Shown here in pieces: positions 1 to 7,236 of a stretch of 17,554 nucleotides of DNA. Each line of letters opens with the position of its first letter. The first letter of the stretch is position 1. The notes beneath the pieces are model-generated. The model made no database searches, was not told the origin of the DNA, and saw only the letters and a program-made list of their open reading frames with translations. The DNA comes from CAZEIW01 sp964512305 (GTDB lineage: Bacteria; Pseudomonadota; Gammaproteobacteria; Burkholderiales; Burkholderiaceae_F): contig CAZEIW010000159.1 in the NCBI GenBank assembly GCA_964512305.1, positions 1 to 17,554 of the forward strand, read 5' to 3'. The position numbers were made by a program, and so were the translations under genes.

Positions 1-866
1 TCGTCGCGCGCAACCTCGCCCCAGCAGTAGACCTCGCCGTCGCGGCTGAGCGCGCACGGCGTGGTGACGCCCGCCTCGATGCGGGCGAGCTTCAACCCAC
101 CCGCCAAGGGCGCCGGGACCAGCTCGTCCCGATAGTTGCCGTTGCCGAGCCGCCCGCCGGCGCCGCTGCCCCAACAGTACCCGTCCCCTGACGCATCGAC
201 CGCGCACGCCGCGCTCAGTCCGACGCTGATCTGCACGAAGCGCCGGCCGCTCGCCACCCGCGTCGGCACGAAGCGGTCGACACCGCGCGTGCCGTCGCCC
301 AACAAGCCGAGGGTATTGGTTCCCCAGCACCACGCCGAGCCGTCGGCGGCGGCGGCGCACACGGTCGCGCTCTGGCCGACCGAAATCGACGCGAACCGCA
401 GCGCGGTGGTCACCGGCGTCGGGACATCGCGATCGAAGATCGTCGTGTCGCCGATCTGGCCGAAGTAGTTGTCGCCCCAGCACCAGGCGCGCCCCTCCGT
501 GTCAAGGGCGCAAGTATTGTCGCCGCCGGCGCTGATCGACGCGAAGCGGTGATCGCCGGCAACGCGTACCGGCGACGCCGATTGCGCGATGTCGGGACCC
601 GCGCCCAGCGCCGGGCCGCGCCCCCAGCAGTACGCGACGCCGTCGGTCGACAGCGCACAGCTGTGGTCGTCGCCGGTGGCGATCGCCGCAAACGACGGGC
701 GCCTCGACTCGGCCGGCTCCGAGTGCTGCCCCGATGGCTGCCCGAGAGCGGCCGCCGTGGCGACGAACGCCAGCCCGGCTAGAGCCGCCCGTCGCGCAAC
801 GCGTGAGCGGCCGACCGAGGTTGCTCCCGCGGGCGCACCTGCGTCCGTCCTGGTCCCGCTAGGCAT
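1..866 (-). CDS. Exported RCC1-repeat (beta-propeller) protein, 3' end outside window
   Basis: The frame is open from the ATG at 866 to the left edge (288 codons), so the C-terminus is missing. An in-frame TAG lies 14 codons upstream, and GGAG sits 7 nt before the ATG. Residues 22-43 form a signal-peptide-like stretch: arginines followed by a hydrophobic run rich in Ala and Leu. From about residue 59 there are five repeats of about 50 residues, starting near 59, 108, 158, 210 and 260. Each has the pattern F-x-x-I-x-x-G, then C-A-x-x-x-x-G-x-x-(Y/W)-C-W-G, and most continue with G-x-x-G-x-G/D. This is the RCC1 (regulator of chromosome condensation 1) repeat, and at least seven are needed to close a propeller, so more should lie beyond the edge. 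Two cysteines per repeat in an exported protein suggest disulfides. Bacterial RCC1-repeat proteins are often surface or secreted proteins of unknown role, so no specific function is assigned. Confidence 0.85.
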   Translation of the reverse strand, partial: MPSGTRTDAGAPAGATSVGRSRVARRAALAGLAFVATAAALGQPSGQHSEPAESRRPSFAAIATGDDHSCALSTDGVAYCWGRGPALGAGPDIAQSASPVRVAGDHRFASISAGGDNTCALDTEGRAWCWGDNYFGQIGDTTIFDRDVPTPVTTALRFASISVGQSATVCAAAADGSAWCWGTNTLGLLGDGTRGVDRFVPTRVASGRRFVQISVGLSAACAVDASGDGYCWGSGAGGRLGNGNYRDELVPAPLAGGLKLARIEAGVTTPCALSRDGEVYCWGEVARD

Positions 867-994
867 TTCGTGTCTCCGACCCGAGTCCACTCGGGCTTCG
901 ACCTCATGCTACGGACCCGCGACGGGTGGTTCTGTCGGAAATCCGACGCGCCGTATGCGCAGCTTCCGTGTCCGGCTGGAGCCCGTGTCGGATC
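867..994. other. Leader of the RCC1 gene with several short palindromes
   Basis: This gap between the RCC1-protein start and the 3' end of the GGDEF gene holds three short perfect inverted repeats. CCCGAG/CTCGGG lies at 880-895 with a 4-nt loop. ACCCG/CGGGT lies at 915-927 with a 3-nt loop. GTCGGA-AA-TCCGAC lies at 934-947. They could be operator sites or leader hairpins for the minus-strand RCC1 gene. I could not identify a convincing sigma-70 promoter here. In GC-rich DNA such short repeats also arise by chance. Confidence 0.3.
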
Positions 995-1013
995 GCGGCG
1001 CCGCGGGCGCCGC
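995..1013 (-). terminator. Strong GC hairpin downstream of the GGDEF/hemerythrin gene
   Basis: GCGGCGCC at 995-1002 and GGCGCCGC at 1006-1013 are perfect 8-bp complements around a 3-nt loop. The hairpin lies 25 nt past the stop codon of the minus-strand gene that ends at 1038. No T-run follows on either strand, so it is not a canonical intrinsic terminator. It may instead protect the mRNA 3' end or help Rho-dependent termination. Confidence 0.35.
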
Positions 1014-1037
1014 AGTTGCGCGAAAGCCGGGCGGCCG

Positions 1038-2408
1038 TCAGCCGGCGCCGCGTTCCGGGTCGTGGCTGCTCAGATGGAGCACGAGCCAGTCGACGATGTG
1101 CCGGCATGCCAGCGCGATGCTCTGCGAATCGACGTGGAACAGGATGCAGTCGAGCTCGTCCAGGAACCGCAGGTTGCGCGTCTTGTGCTCGATCGCGGCG
1201 CCGTACGGTGAACTGGTCCGGAAGCGCGCGTCGGTTGCAAGATGGCCGCGCAGCAGCCGGACCAGCGCGCGCATCTCGATCTCGAGCGTGGCGGGCTCCG
1301 CGCCGGCCCCGAGATCGCGCACGAGGTCGTTGACGCCCGCGACCAGCGCTTTGTGCTCGGCGTCGATCACCTCGATGCCGACCTTGTGGCGGTCGGCGAA
1401 CTCCAGCGGTGCGATGGCCGAGAGCTCGGCCGCGGTCGCCTCGGCCAGCGCGAAGCGCCCACCCCCCTCGTCGGCAGCCGAACGTGTCGCCGCCTCGGCG
1501 CACTGCATCAGGCGCTCGAGATTGGCGGCGTCGGTCGGGTAGACCGCGACCCCGACGCGGGCGCTGACCTTGAACGCGGGATCGTAGGCACCGAACAGCG
1601 AATTGATCTCCCTCACGACCCGCGCCGCCGTGATGCCGGCGTCCTCGCGCCGGCCGATCTCGCTCAGCAGCAGGGCGAATTCCGAGCCTCCGAGGCGCGC
1701 CACCGTGTCGCTGTCGCGCACGCACCCGCGCAGCGTCTCCGCCACGGTGCGCAGCGCATCGTCGCGCGCGCCCCGTCCAAGCTCGCGGCCCAGCACGTCG
1801 AGTCGATCGAGCACGATGTGCAGCATCGCGGAGCGCCGGCGGTACCGCCGCGCGGCGGCCAGCGCGATCTTCATGCGGTCGATCAGCAGCGTGCGCGTCG
1901 GGATTCCGGTCAGCGGGTCCAGATAGTGCGGCTGTGGAGCGGCCGGTTCGCCGAACCAGCACGCGAGGTCGGCGGCGATCACGAGCAAACGCTGCGAACC
2001 GATGCCGTCGGACGGCGCGCAGCTCAACGCCACCGGCACCGGATTTTCGTCCGCGCCGAGCAGGCTGCACACCGCGAAGCTTCGCTCGCCGTTGCGCAGC
2101 GCCAGCTCGCACATGTTCTCGACGGCGACGCGATCCTGCTCTGCGACGATCGACAGCAGGCTTCGTTCTTCGGCGCGATGGTAGGGCGAAGTACGGCCCA
2201 GCAGCTCGGCGAAGGCCGGCGAAGCCGCGCCGATCCGGCCCGATTCGACGATCGCGCAGGCGACGAGGCCGCTTTTCATCGCCGCCAGGCCGAGGTCGTC
2301 GGCACGCTGCGGTACGGCACGCTGGAGAAGGATTTCGGCGCTCGGAGTCATCGCGGCAATCGTCCCTTCGCGCATCGGCCGGATCGGCACGATCCGGACC
2401 GGCGGCAT
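1038..2408 (-). CDS. PAS / degenerate GGDEF (GGSEF) / hemerythrin-like signalling protein
   Basis: 456 residues. The ATG at 2408 is chosen because GGGAGG lies 8 nt upstream; the frame stays open further upstream but that extension has no family resemblance. Residues 45-150 look like a PAS-type sensor. Residues 160-325 are a GGDEF domain, with D-P-L-T-G at 164-168. The signature is GGSEF at 240-244, so the acidic metal-binding residue in the third position is Ser. The usual F-K-x-x-N-D segment is also degraded. Diguanylate cyclase activity is therefore unlikely, but RxxD at 231-234, exactly five residues before the motif, matches the c-di-GMP-binding I-site. Residues 340-452 resemble a bacteriohemerythrin four-helix bundle. 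Its candidate diiron ligands are H352, H389, D393 (usually Glu), H408, N412 (usually His), H445 and D450. No transmembrane helix is evident, so it is probably cytosolic. I infer an oxygen- or redox-linked c-di-GMP sensor rather than a synthase. Confidence 0.85.
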   Translation of the reverse strand: MPPVRIVPIRPMREGTIAAMTPSAEILLQRAVPQRADDLGLAAMKSGLVACAIVESGRIGAASPAFAELLGRTSPYHRAEERSLLSIVAEQDRVAVENMCELALRNGERSFAVCSLLGADENPVPVALSCAPSDGIGSQRLLVIAADLACWFGEPAAPQPHYLDPLTGIPTRTLLIDRMKIALAAARRYRRRSAMLHIVLDRLDVLGRELGRGARDDALRTVAETLRGCVRDSDTVARLGGSEFALLLSEIGRREDAGITAARVVREINSLFGAYDPAFKVSARVGVAVYPTDAANLERLMQCAEAATRSAADEGGGRFALAEATAAELSAIAPLEFADRHKVGIEVIDAEHKALVAGVNDLVRDLGAGAEPATLEIEMRALVRLLRGHLATDARFRTSSPYGAAIEHKTRNLRFLDELDCILFHVDSQSIALACRHIVDWLVLHLSSHDPERGAG

Positions 2409-2490
2409 CTCGTTGACCTCCCAGTGTGACGAGGTTCGACAGCCGCTTAGATGCGAAAAAGGCGGGTATTTCCGAGCAATCCCGAGGGTG

Positions 2491-2515
2491 CCCCGGCAGC
2501 CGCCGCCAGCCGGGG
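2491..2515 (-). terminator. GC hairpin between the GNAT and GGDEF genes
   Basis: CCCCGGC at 2491-2497 pairs with GCCGGGG at 2509-2515 (7 bp, 11-nt loop), 20 nt past the stop of the minus-strand GNAT gene. There is no T-run. It could attenuate or end GNAT transcription before the GGDEF gene, which starts 83 bp further on. Confidence 0.3.
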
Positions 2516-2534
2516 ACGTGCCGCGCACGATGCC

Positions 2535-3032
2535 TCAGGCCGCGGGTGCGAGCGAAAGGCCGAGAAAGCGCGTCCCCGGCACCGGATTGAACGTGTAGGC
2601 GGCGATTTCGCGAAATCCCAGCGCCCGGTACAGGGCATGGGCTTCCGACATGCTGGGAAGGGTGTCGAGCACGATGCGCCGGTAGCCTGCCTGCGCCGCG
2701 TCGGCAATCAGGGTTTGCGCCAGCAGCCGCCCCAGCCCTCTGCCTCTAAACGAAGGCCGGACGTACAGGCGCTTCATCTCCGCGGTCGTACCGTCGACGC
2801 TTCGCAACGCGCCGCACGCGGCATCCCGGGCGCCCGCCCGGCACAGATACAACCGCCCCGCGGGCGGCGCATACGCCCCCGGGAGCGACGCGAGCTCGCG
2901 CTCGAAGTCCTGAAAGCACAAGTCGACCCCCAGCGCGCGCTGGTATTCGACAAGAAGCTCGCGCAATCGTTCGAGGTCGTCGGGCGACTCGGGGTAGAGC
3001 AGTCGCACGGGGTCGGTCACGTCGTGTTGCAT
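2535..3032 (-). CDS. GNAT-family N-acetyltransferase
   Basis: 165 residues, a normal length for a single GNAT domain. The ATG at 3032 has GGAG 6 nt upstream. The acetyl-CoA pyrophosphate-binding loop is clear at residues 91-101: a V-R-P-x-F-R-G-R-G-L-G stretch that carries the R-x-x-G-x-G/A motif. It is preceded by the K-R-L-Y-V beta-strand and followed by the helix L-L-A-Q-T-L. A second conserved block, A-H-A-L-Y-R-A-L-G-F, lies at 131-140. The protein should transfer an acetyl group from acetyl-CoA to an amine. The substrate (small molecule, peptide or ribosomal protein) cannot be read from the sequence. It is transcribed away from the dehydrogenase cluster that starts 220 bp to the right, so no functional link is implied. 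Confidence 0.85.
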   Translation of the reverse strand: MQHDVTDPVRLLYPESPDDLERLRELLVEYQRALGVDLCFQDFERELASLPGAYAPPAGRLYLCRAGARDAACGALRSVDGTTAEMKRLYVRPSFRGRGLGRLLAQTLIADAAQAGYRRIVLDTLPSMSEAHALYRALGFREIAAYTFNPVPGTRFLGLSLAPAA

Positions 3033-3071
3033 TGCGGCTCCGATCGCGCCCGGCTGCGGCGGCGGTATGCC

Positions 3072-3090
3072 ATTGTACGAATCCGTACGA
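3072..3090 (-). promoter_or_regulatory. Possible GNAT promoter -10 with tandem GTACGA boxes
   Basis: On the minus strand TACAAT (3077-3072) matches five of six bases of the -10 consensus and would give a leader of about 35 nt before the GNAT start. No good -35 element is visible upstream of it. GTACGA occurs twice, at 3075-3080 and 3085-3090, exactly 10 bp apart and overlapping this -10. That spacing, one helical turn, is typical of paired protein-binding half-sites. The rest of the 3033-3251 divergent gap is GC-rich; for the plus-strand cluster I see only a weak TTGTCT (3143-3148) / TACGCT (3166-3171) pair, 17 nt apart. Confidence 0.3.
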
Positions 3091-3251
3091 GCCGAAAATC
3101 GATTCGCGCGCGGCCGTGGCGGTCCAGCGGACTCGCCCTGCGTTGTCTTGCGGCGCCCGGGCGCGTACGCTTGCGCGCAGGGCGCCGCGACATCTGCCCG
3201 CGCCAAAAGCGCGCCGCCAGGCCGGATGCCCGCAACGAGTGGGAGTCCACC

Positions 3252-4340
3252 ATGTCCACGGTTGCGACCTTCGAGATCCAGCATTCCCGCTTTCTGAGCC
3301 CGCAGGGCGAGGCCATTCGCGCGCTGCCCGAGTTCGCCCGCAGCGCATCCGCGCTCGTGCCGATGTACGGCGCGATGGTGCTGACCCGCACGTTCGACAT
3401 GAAGGCGATCGCGCTGCAGCGAACCGGCAAGATCGGCACGTTCTCTTCCGCGCTCGGCCAGGAGGCGGTCGGCGTCGGGGCCGCCAGCGCGATGCGCGCC
3501 GACGACGTGCTGCTGCCGTCCTATCGCGATCACGCGGCGCAGTTCGTGCGCGGGATGACGCTGGTCGAAAGCCTGCTCTACTGGGGCGGCGACGAGCGCG
3601 GCAGCGCGTTTTCGGTGGCGCGCCAGGATTTCGGCAACTGCGTCCCGATCGGCAATCAGGTCTGCCATGGCGCCGGGGTCGCTTACGCGATGAAGCTGCG
3701 CGGCGAGCGGCGGGCGGCGTTGTGCCTCCTCGGCGACGGCGCGACCTCCAAGGGCGACTTCTACGAGGGCATGAATCTGGCGGGCGTCTGGCGGGTGCCG
3801 TTCGTGATGGTGATCAACAACAATCAGTGGGCGATCTCGGTGCCGCGCAGCCGCCAGACCGCCGCCGAGACGCTGGCCCAGAAGGCGGTCGCGGCCGGCA
3901 TCGAGGGCCGGCAGGTCGACGGCAACGACGTCATCGCGGTCCGGCAGGCGGTCGAGCTGGCGCTCGACAAGGCACGGTCCGACGGCGGGCCGTGCCTGAT
4001 CGAAGCCCTCACCTACCGGCTCGGCGACCACACGACCGCCGACGACGCGAGCCGCTACCGCGACGCCGATGCCGTCGCCCAGCAGTGGCAGTTCGAGCCG
4101 ATCGCGCGGATGCGCGCCTTTCTGGCGCGCAGCGGCGCGTGGGACAAGGAGCGCGAGGAGGAGTTGCTGCGCGACTGCACCGAACGCGTGAACCGGGCGG
4201 TCGAGGAATATCTCGCGATCGCGCCGCCGGGGCCCGAGGCGATGTTCGACCATCTCTACGCGACCCTGCCCGTGGCACTGCGCGAGCAACGCGCGCAGGC
4301 GATGCGCTTCGCGACGCCGGGGGGAGCCGACCATGGCTGA
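3252..4340 (+). CDS. pdhA: 2-oxoacid (pyruvate-type) dehydrogenase E1 component, alpha subunit
   Basis: 362 residues, typical for an alpha2beta2-type E1 alpha. The ATG at 3252 has GGAG 6 nt upstream; the frame is open upstream but unrelated to the family. E1 decarboxylates a 2-oxoacid on thiamine diphosphate and reductively acylates the lipoyl group of E2. The ThDP/Mg motif starts G-D-G at 161-163 and closes with N-N at 190-191. Also conserved are S-Y-R-D-H (90-94), the I-G-N-Q block near 133 and the phosphorylation-loop segment Y-R-L-G-D-H-T-T-A-D-D-A-S-R-Y-R (255-270). The last feature is typical of PdhA proteins of the Gram-positive/betaproteobacterial type. A branched-chain 2-oxoacid or acetoin substrate cannot be excluded, because the families are close. 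It is the first gene of the cluster and overlaps the beta-subunit gene by 8 bp. Confidence 0.93.
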   Translation: MSTVATFEIQHSRFLSPQGEAIRALPEFARSASALVPMYGAMVLTRTFDMKAIALQRTGKIGTFSSALGQEAVGVGAASAMRADDVLLPSYRDHAAQFVRGMTLVESLLYWGGDERGSAFSVARQDFGNCVPIGNQVCHGAGVAYAMKLRGERRAALCLLGDGATSKGDFYEGMNLAGVWRVPFVMVINNNQWAISVPRSRQTAAETLAQKAVAAGIEGRQVDGNDVIAVRQAVELALDKARSDGGPCLIEALTYRLGDHTTADDASRYRDADAVAQQWQFEPIARMRAFLARSGAWDKEREEELLRDCTERVNRAVEEYLAIAPPGPEAMFDHLYATLPVALREQRAQAMRFATPGGADHG

Positions 4341-5313
4341 GCTCAACCTGGTCGAGGCGGTGAACCTGGCGCTCGCAAGCGAAATGGCGCGCGACCCCGC
4401 GGTTGTGCTGCTGGGCGAGGACATCGGGGTCAACGGCGGCGTCTTCCGCGCGACGGCCGGCCTGCAGCTTCGCTTCGGCGCCGCGCGCGTGATCGACACG
4501 CCGCTCGCCGAATCCGCGATCGCCGGGGCGGCGGTCGGGATGGCGGCGCAAGGGCTCAAGCCGGTGGCGGAGATCCAGTTCACCGGCTTCATCTATCCGA
4601 CGGTCGATCACATCATCAACCACGCTGCCCGCCTGCGCAATCGCACGCGCGGCCGGTTGACCTGCCCGATGGTGCTGCGTGCCCCTTACGGCGCCGGCAT
4701 TCATGCGCCCGAGCACCATTCGGAAAGCCCCGAGGCGATGTTCGCGCACATGCCCGGGCTGCGCGTCGTGATCCCGTCGTCGCCCGCGCGCGCCTACGGG
4801 CTGCTTCTGGCGGCGATCCGCGACCCCGACCCGGTGATCTTCCTCGAGCCGACCCGGCTGTACCGGCTGTTCAAGCAGCCGGTGGAGGACAGCGGCGAAG
4901 CGCTGCCGCTCGACGTCTGCTTCGTCGTGCGCGAGGGGACGGACCTGACGCTGGTCGCCTGGGGCGCGATGATGCAGGAGACGCTCGCCGCCGCCGACGC
5001 CCTGGGGCAGGAGGGTATCTCGGCCGAGGTGATCGACGTCGCGACGCTCAAGCCGCTCGACCTGGCGACGCTGCTCGAATCGGTGGCCAAGACGGGTCGG
5101 TGCGTGATCGTGCACGAGGCGCCGCGCACCGCCGGCTTCGGCGCCGAAATCGCCGCCGGGCTGGCCGAGCACGGCCTGACCTCCCTGCTGGCGCCGGTGC
5201 AGCGCGTGACCGGCTACGACGTGGTCGTGCCGCTGCCGCGCCTCGAGCGCGACTACATGCCGAGCGTGGCACGGGTGGTCGACGCCGCGCGCAAGGCGCT
5301 GGAATTCGCATGA
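4333..5313 (+). CDS. pdhB: 2-oxoacid (pyruvate-type) dehydrogenase E1 component, beta subunit
   Basis: 326 residues, the usual length. It starts inside the last codons of the E1 alpha gene (8-bp overlap), a sign of translational coupling and equal stoichiometry. Family landmarks are L-L-G-E-D-I-G at 26-32 and D-T-P-L-A-E-S-A-I at 55-63, where Glu60 should contact the ThDP aminopyrimidine. Others are the I-Q-F-T-G-F block (81-86) and the active-site H-H-S-E-S at 128-132. The C-terminal half carries the transketolase-C-type domain, with V-I-D-V-A-T-L-K-P-L-D and H-E-A-P-R-T-A-G-F-G. It forms the E1 heterotetramer with the preceding gene product. The stop codon overlaps the E2 start as ATGA. Confidence 0.93.
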   Translation: MAELNLVEAVNLALASEMARDPAVVLLGEDIGVNGGVFRATAGLQLRFGAARVIDTPLAESAIAGAAVGMAAQGLKPVAEIQFTGFIYPTVDHIINHAARLRNRTRGRLTCPMVLRAPYGAGIHAPEHHSESPEAMFAHMPGLRVVIPSSPARAYGLLLAAIRDPDPVIFLEPTRLYRLFKQPVEDSGEALPLDVCFVVREGTDLTLVAWGAMMQETLAAADALGQEGISAEVIDVATLKPLDLATLLESVAKTGRCVIVHEAPRTAGFGAEIAAGLAEHGLTSLLAPVQRVTGYDVVVPLPRLERDYMPSVARVVDAARKALEFA

Positions 5314-6407
5314 AGATCTTCAAGCTGCCGGATCTGGGCGAAGGGTTGCAGGAGGCCGAGATCGTCGACTGGCACGTGCGCCATGGCGACGCGGTCAAGG
5401 TCGACCAGCCGCTGGCGTCGGTGGAGACGGCCAAGGCGATCGTCGAGATTCCCTCGCCGTACGCCGGAAAGATCGAGAAGCTCTTCGGCAAGCCGGGCGA
5501 GATCGTGCATCTTGGCGCGCCGCTGGTCGGATTCGAGGGCGAGGACGCCGACGCCGGCACCGTGGTCGGCCACATGCCGGTCGGACGGCCCGTGACCGAG
5601 GAGGCGCAGCTTCCGGTCGGCCGCGCCCCGGTCGGGATCAAGGCGGCACCCGCCGTCCGCGCGCTTGCGCAACGCCTGAAGGTCGACCTGACGATGGTCA
5701 CGCCCTCCGGCCCGGACGGCCTGGTCACCACCCAGGACGTGCAGCGCGCCGCGAAGGTCCTCGAGGAGATCGGGCCGCCGGAGCCGCTGCGCGGCGTGCG
5801 CCGGGCGATGGCGCAGAACATGGCGCTCGCGCACCGCGAGGTCGCGAACACCTCGCTGATGGACGACGCCGACATCCATGCCTGGGTCTCCGGTACCGAC
5901 GTGACGATCCGTCTCGTGCGCGCGCTGGTCGCGGGCTGCAAGGTGTCGCCGGCGCTCAACGTGTGGTACGACGGCAACGCCGGAGCGCGCCACCTGCTGC
6001 GCAAGATCGACGTCGGCATCGCGGTGGACACGCCCGATGGCCTGTTCGTCCCGGTGCTGCGCGACGTCGCCAATCGCGACGTCGCCGACCTGCGGCGCGG
6101 CCTCGACCGGATGCGGGCCGACGTGATCGCGCGCACGATTCCGCCGGAGGAGATGCGCGGGTACACGATCATCCTGTCGAACTACGGCATGATCGGCGCC
6201 CGCTACGCGGCCCCGATCGTCGTGCCGCCCACGGTCGCGATCCTGGGCGCGGGCCGCATCCGCGACGAAGTGGTCGCGGTCGCAGGGCAGCCTGCGGTGC
6301 ATCGGGTGCTGCCGCTGTGCATGACCTTCGACCACCGCGCGGTCACCGGCGCCGAGGCGACGCGCTTTCTCAATGCGGTGATCGAGGACCTCGCGCGGCG
6401 CGACTGA
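5310..6407 (+). CDS. Dihydrolipoamide acyltransferase (E2), single lipoyl domain, compact
   Basis: 365 residues, on the short side for E2 (about 400 or more is usual). The ATG at 5310 overlaps the E1 beta stop (ATGA). Residues 1-77 are a lipoyl domain with the lipoylated lysine at K42 in E-T-A-K-A. A short linker lacking the usual Ala/Pro-rich hinge leads to a peripheral subunit-binding domain at about 110-145 (A-P-A-V-R-A-L-A, then V-T-x-x-G-P-x-G-L-V-T-T-x-D-V). The acyltransferase domain occupies about 155-365. The catalytic histidine is H342 in the motif D-H-R-A-V-T-G at 341-347. The usual form is D-H-R-x-x-D-G, so the Asp that supports the catalytic His is Thr346. The L-S-N-Y-G-x-I-G segment with the transition-state Ser is kept. 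It takes acyl groups from E1 to CoA. No E3 gene follows; the next gene is convergent. Confidence 0.9.
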   Translation: MKIFKLPDLGEGLQEAEIVDWHVRHGDAVKVDQPLASVETAKAIVEIPSPYAGKIEKLFGKPGEIVHLGAPLVGFEGEDADAGTVVGHMPVGRPVTEEAQLPVGRAPVGIKAAPAVRALAQRLKVDLTMVTPSGPDGLVTTQDVQRAAKVLEEIGPPEPLRGVRRAMAQNMALAHREVANTSLMDDADIHAWVSGTDVTIRLVRALVAGCKVSPALNVWYDGNAGARHLLRKIDVGIAVDTPDGLFVPVLRDVANRDVADLRRGLDRMRADVIARTIPPEEMRGYTIILSNYGMIGARYAAPIVVPPTVAILGAGRIRDEVVAVAGQPAVHRVLPLCMTFDHRAVTGAEATRFLNAVIEDLARRD

Positions 6408-6437
6408 ACCGGCCCGCGCCGGGGCTGCCGCCGGACC

Positions 6438-7166
6438 TTACCGGTCGAGCTCGGGATAGCGGCGGAAGATGTCGTCGTTGTTGAAAGGAAGACGCCGGCC
6501 TGACGCGACGTAGCGCCGGATGCGCGGGCGGGAAAACACCTCGTCGTGCAGCGCGCACAGCCGCGGGCACTCGCGCAGCTCTCTGCGGGCTGCGCGCGGA
6601 AAGGCATAGCGCAGGCCGGCAACGACCTGCGCCATCGAAAGGTCCGCGGTCGAAAGCCGCCGCCCGACCAACCATCGGCCGCCGGCAGGATTGTTCTTCA
6701 GGACCCGCTCGAAATAGTCCAGGAACTTCGGCAGCCGGCGTTCGCGGAACTCCTTCGAGCGCCGCTTCGCCTCGGGCTTCTGGTCCTCGTAGTAAAGGCC
6801 GGAGCCCAACGGGTGATGGGTGTCGTGGATTTCGACGACGAAGTCGGCGATCGTCAGCTGCAGCTGGTGCGCCCAACGCCGGCCGGCGGCATCGCGCGGG
6901 GCAAGGCACAGCCGGTCGCCCAGGAACAGCAGGATGTTCGCGGTCTGGCCGATCAGCTGCCGCCCGGCCTTGAGAAACGGGGGCGCGAACGCCGGGCGCT
7001 CGAGTTTCGCATCATCCAGGAATTTCTCCAAGGCCGTCACGCCGCCGCCTTCGGCATCCGGTACCAGCGCGACATCGACATAGGGGACCGCGGCCTCCTC
7101 CAGCGCCAGACGCACGAATTCGCCCCGGCCCTGGATGCCGGGCCAATAGTAGAGCTCGTAGACCAT
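6438..7166 (-). CDS. Glutathione S-transferase family protein
   Basis: 242 residues. The ATG at 7166 has GGAGG 6 nt upstream; a longer in-frame opening to 7313 is Arg-rich and unlike the family. The N-terminal thioredoxin-like domain (1-85) has the Tyr-type start Y-E-L-Y-Y-W-P with G-R-G-E-F-V-R-L behind it. It also has the cis-proline region P62-P63 and the glutathione gamma-glutamyl-binding Q74-T75. The C-terminal all-helical domain (about 95-242) ends with R-L-P-F-N-N-D-D-I-F-R-R-Y-P-E-L-D, a tail I recognise from bacterial Tyr-type GSTs. The electrophile it conjugates or reduces is unknown. It is the last gene of the leftward operon, 70 bp after the FUSC gene, and converges on the E2 gene with 30 bp between stops. 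Confidence 0.88.
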   Translation of the reverse strand: MVYELYYWPGIQGRGEFVRLALEEAAVPYVDVALVPDAEGGGVTALEKFLDDAKLERPAFAPPFLKAGRQLIGQTANILLFLGDRLCLAPRDAAGRRWAHQLQLTIADFVVEIHDTHHPLGSGLYYEDQKPEAKRRSKEFRERRLPKFLDYFERVLKNNPAGGRWLVGRRLSTADLSMAQVVAGLRYAFPRAARRELRECPRLCALHDEVFSRPRIRRYVASGRRLPFNNDDIFRRYPELDR

Positions 7167-7236
7167 GAAAACCCTCCGGCGGATCGCCCAACGTGGCGGC
7201 GCAATGTTGCCATCGTTGCGAGCGTTCCGCGTGCGG

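Noticed and set aside
3033..4592. Minus-strand open frame running through the E1 alpha gene into the GNAT gene
   Set aside because: Only the last 165 residues (from 3032) look like a protein family; the rest is antisense to E1 alpha and E1 beta. The GNAT start has its own Shine-Dalgarno.
6409..6422. CCGGC-CCGC-GCCGG hairpin between the convergent E2 and GST genes as a bidirectional terminator
   Set aside because: The stem is only 5 bp with no T-run on either strand; such stems are common by chance at this GC content.
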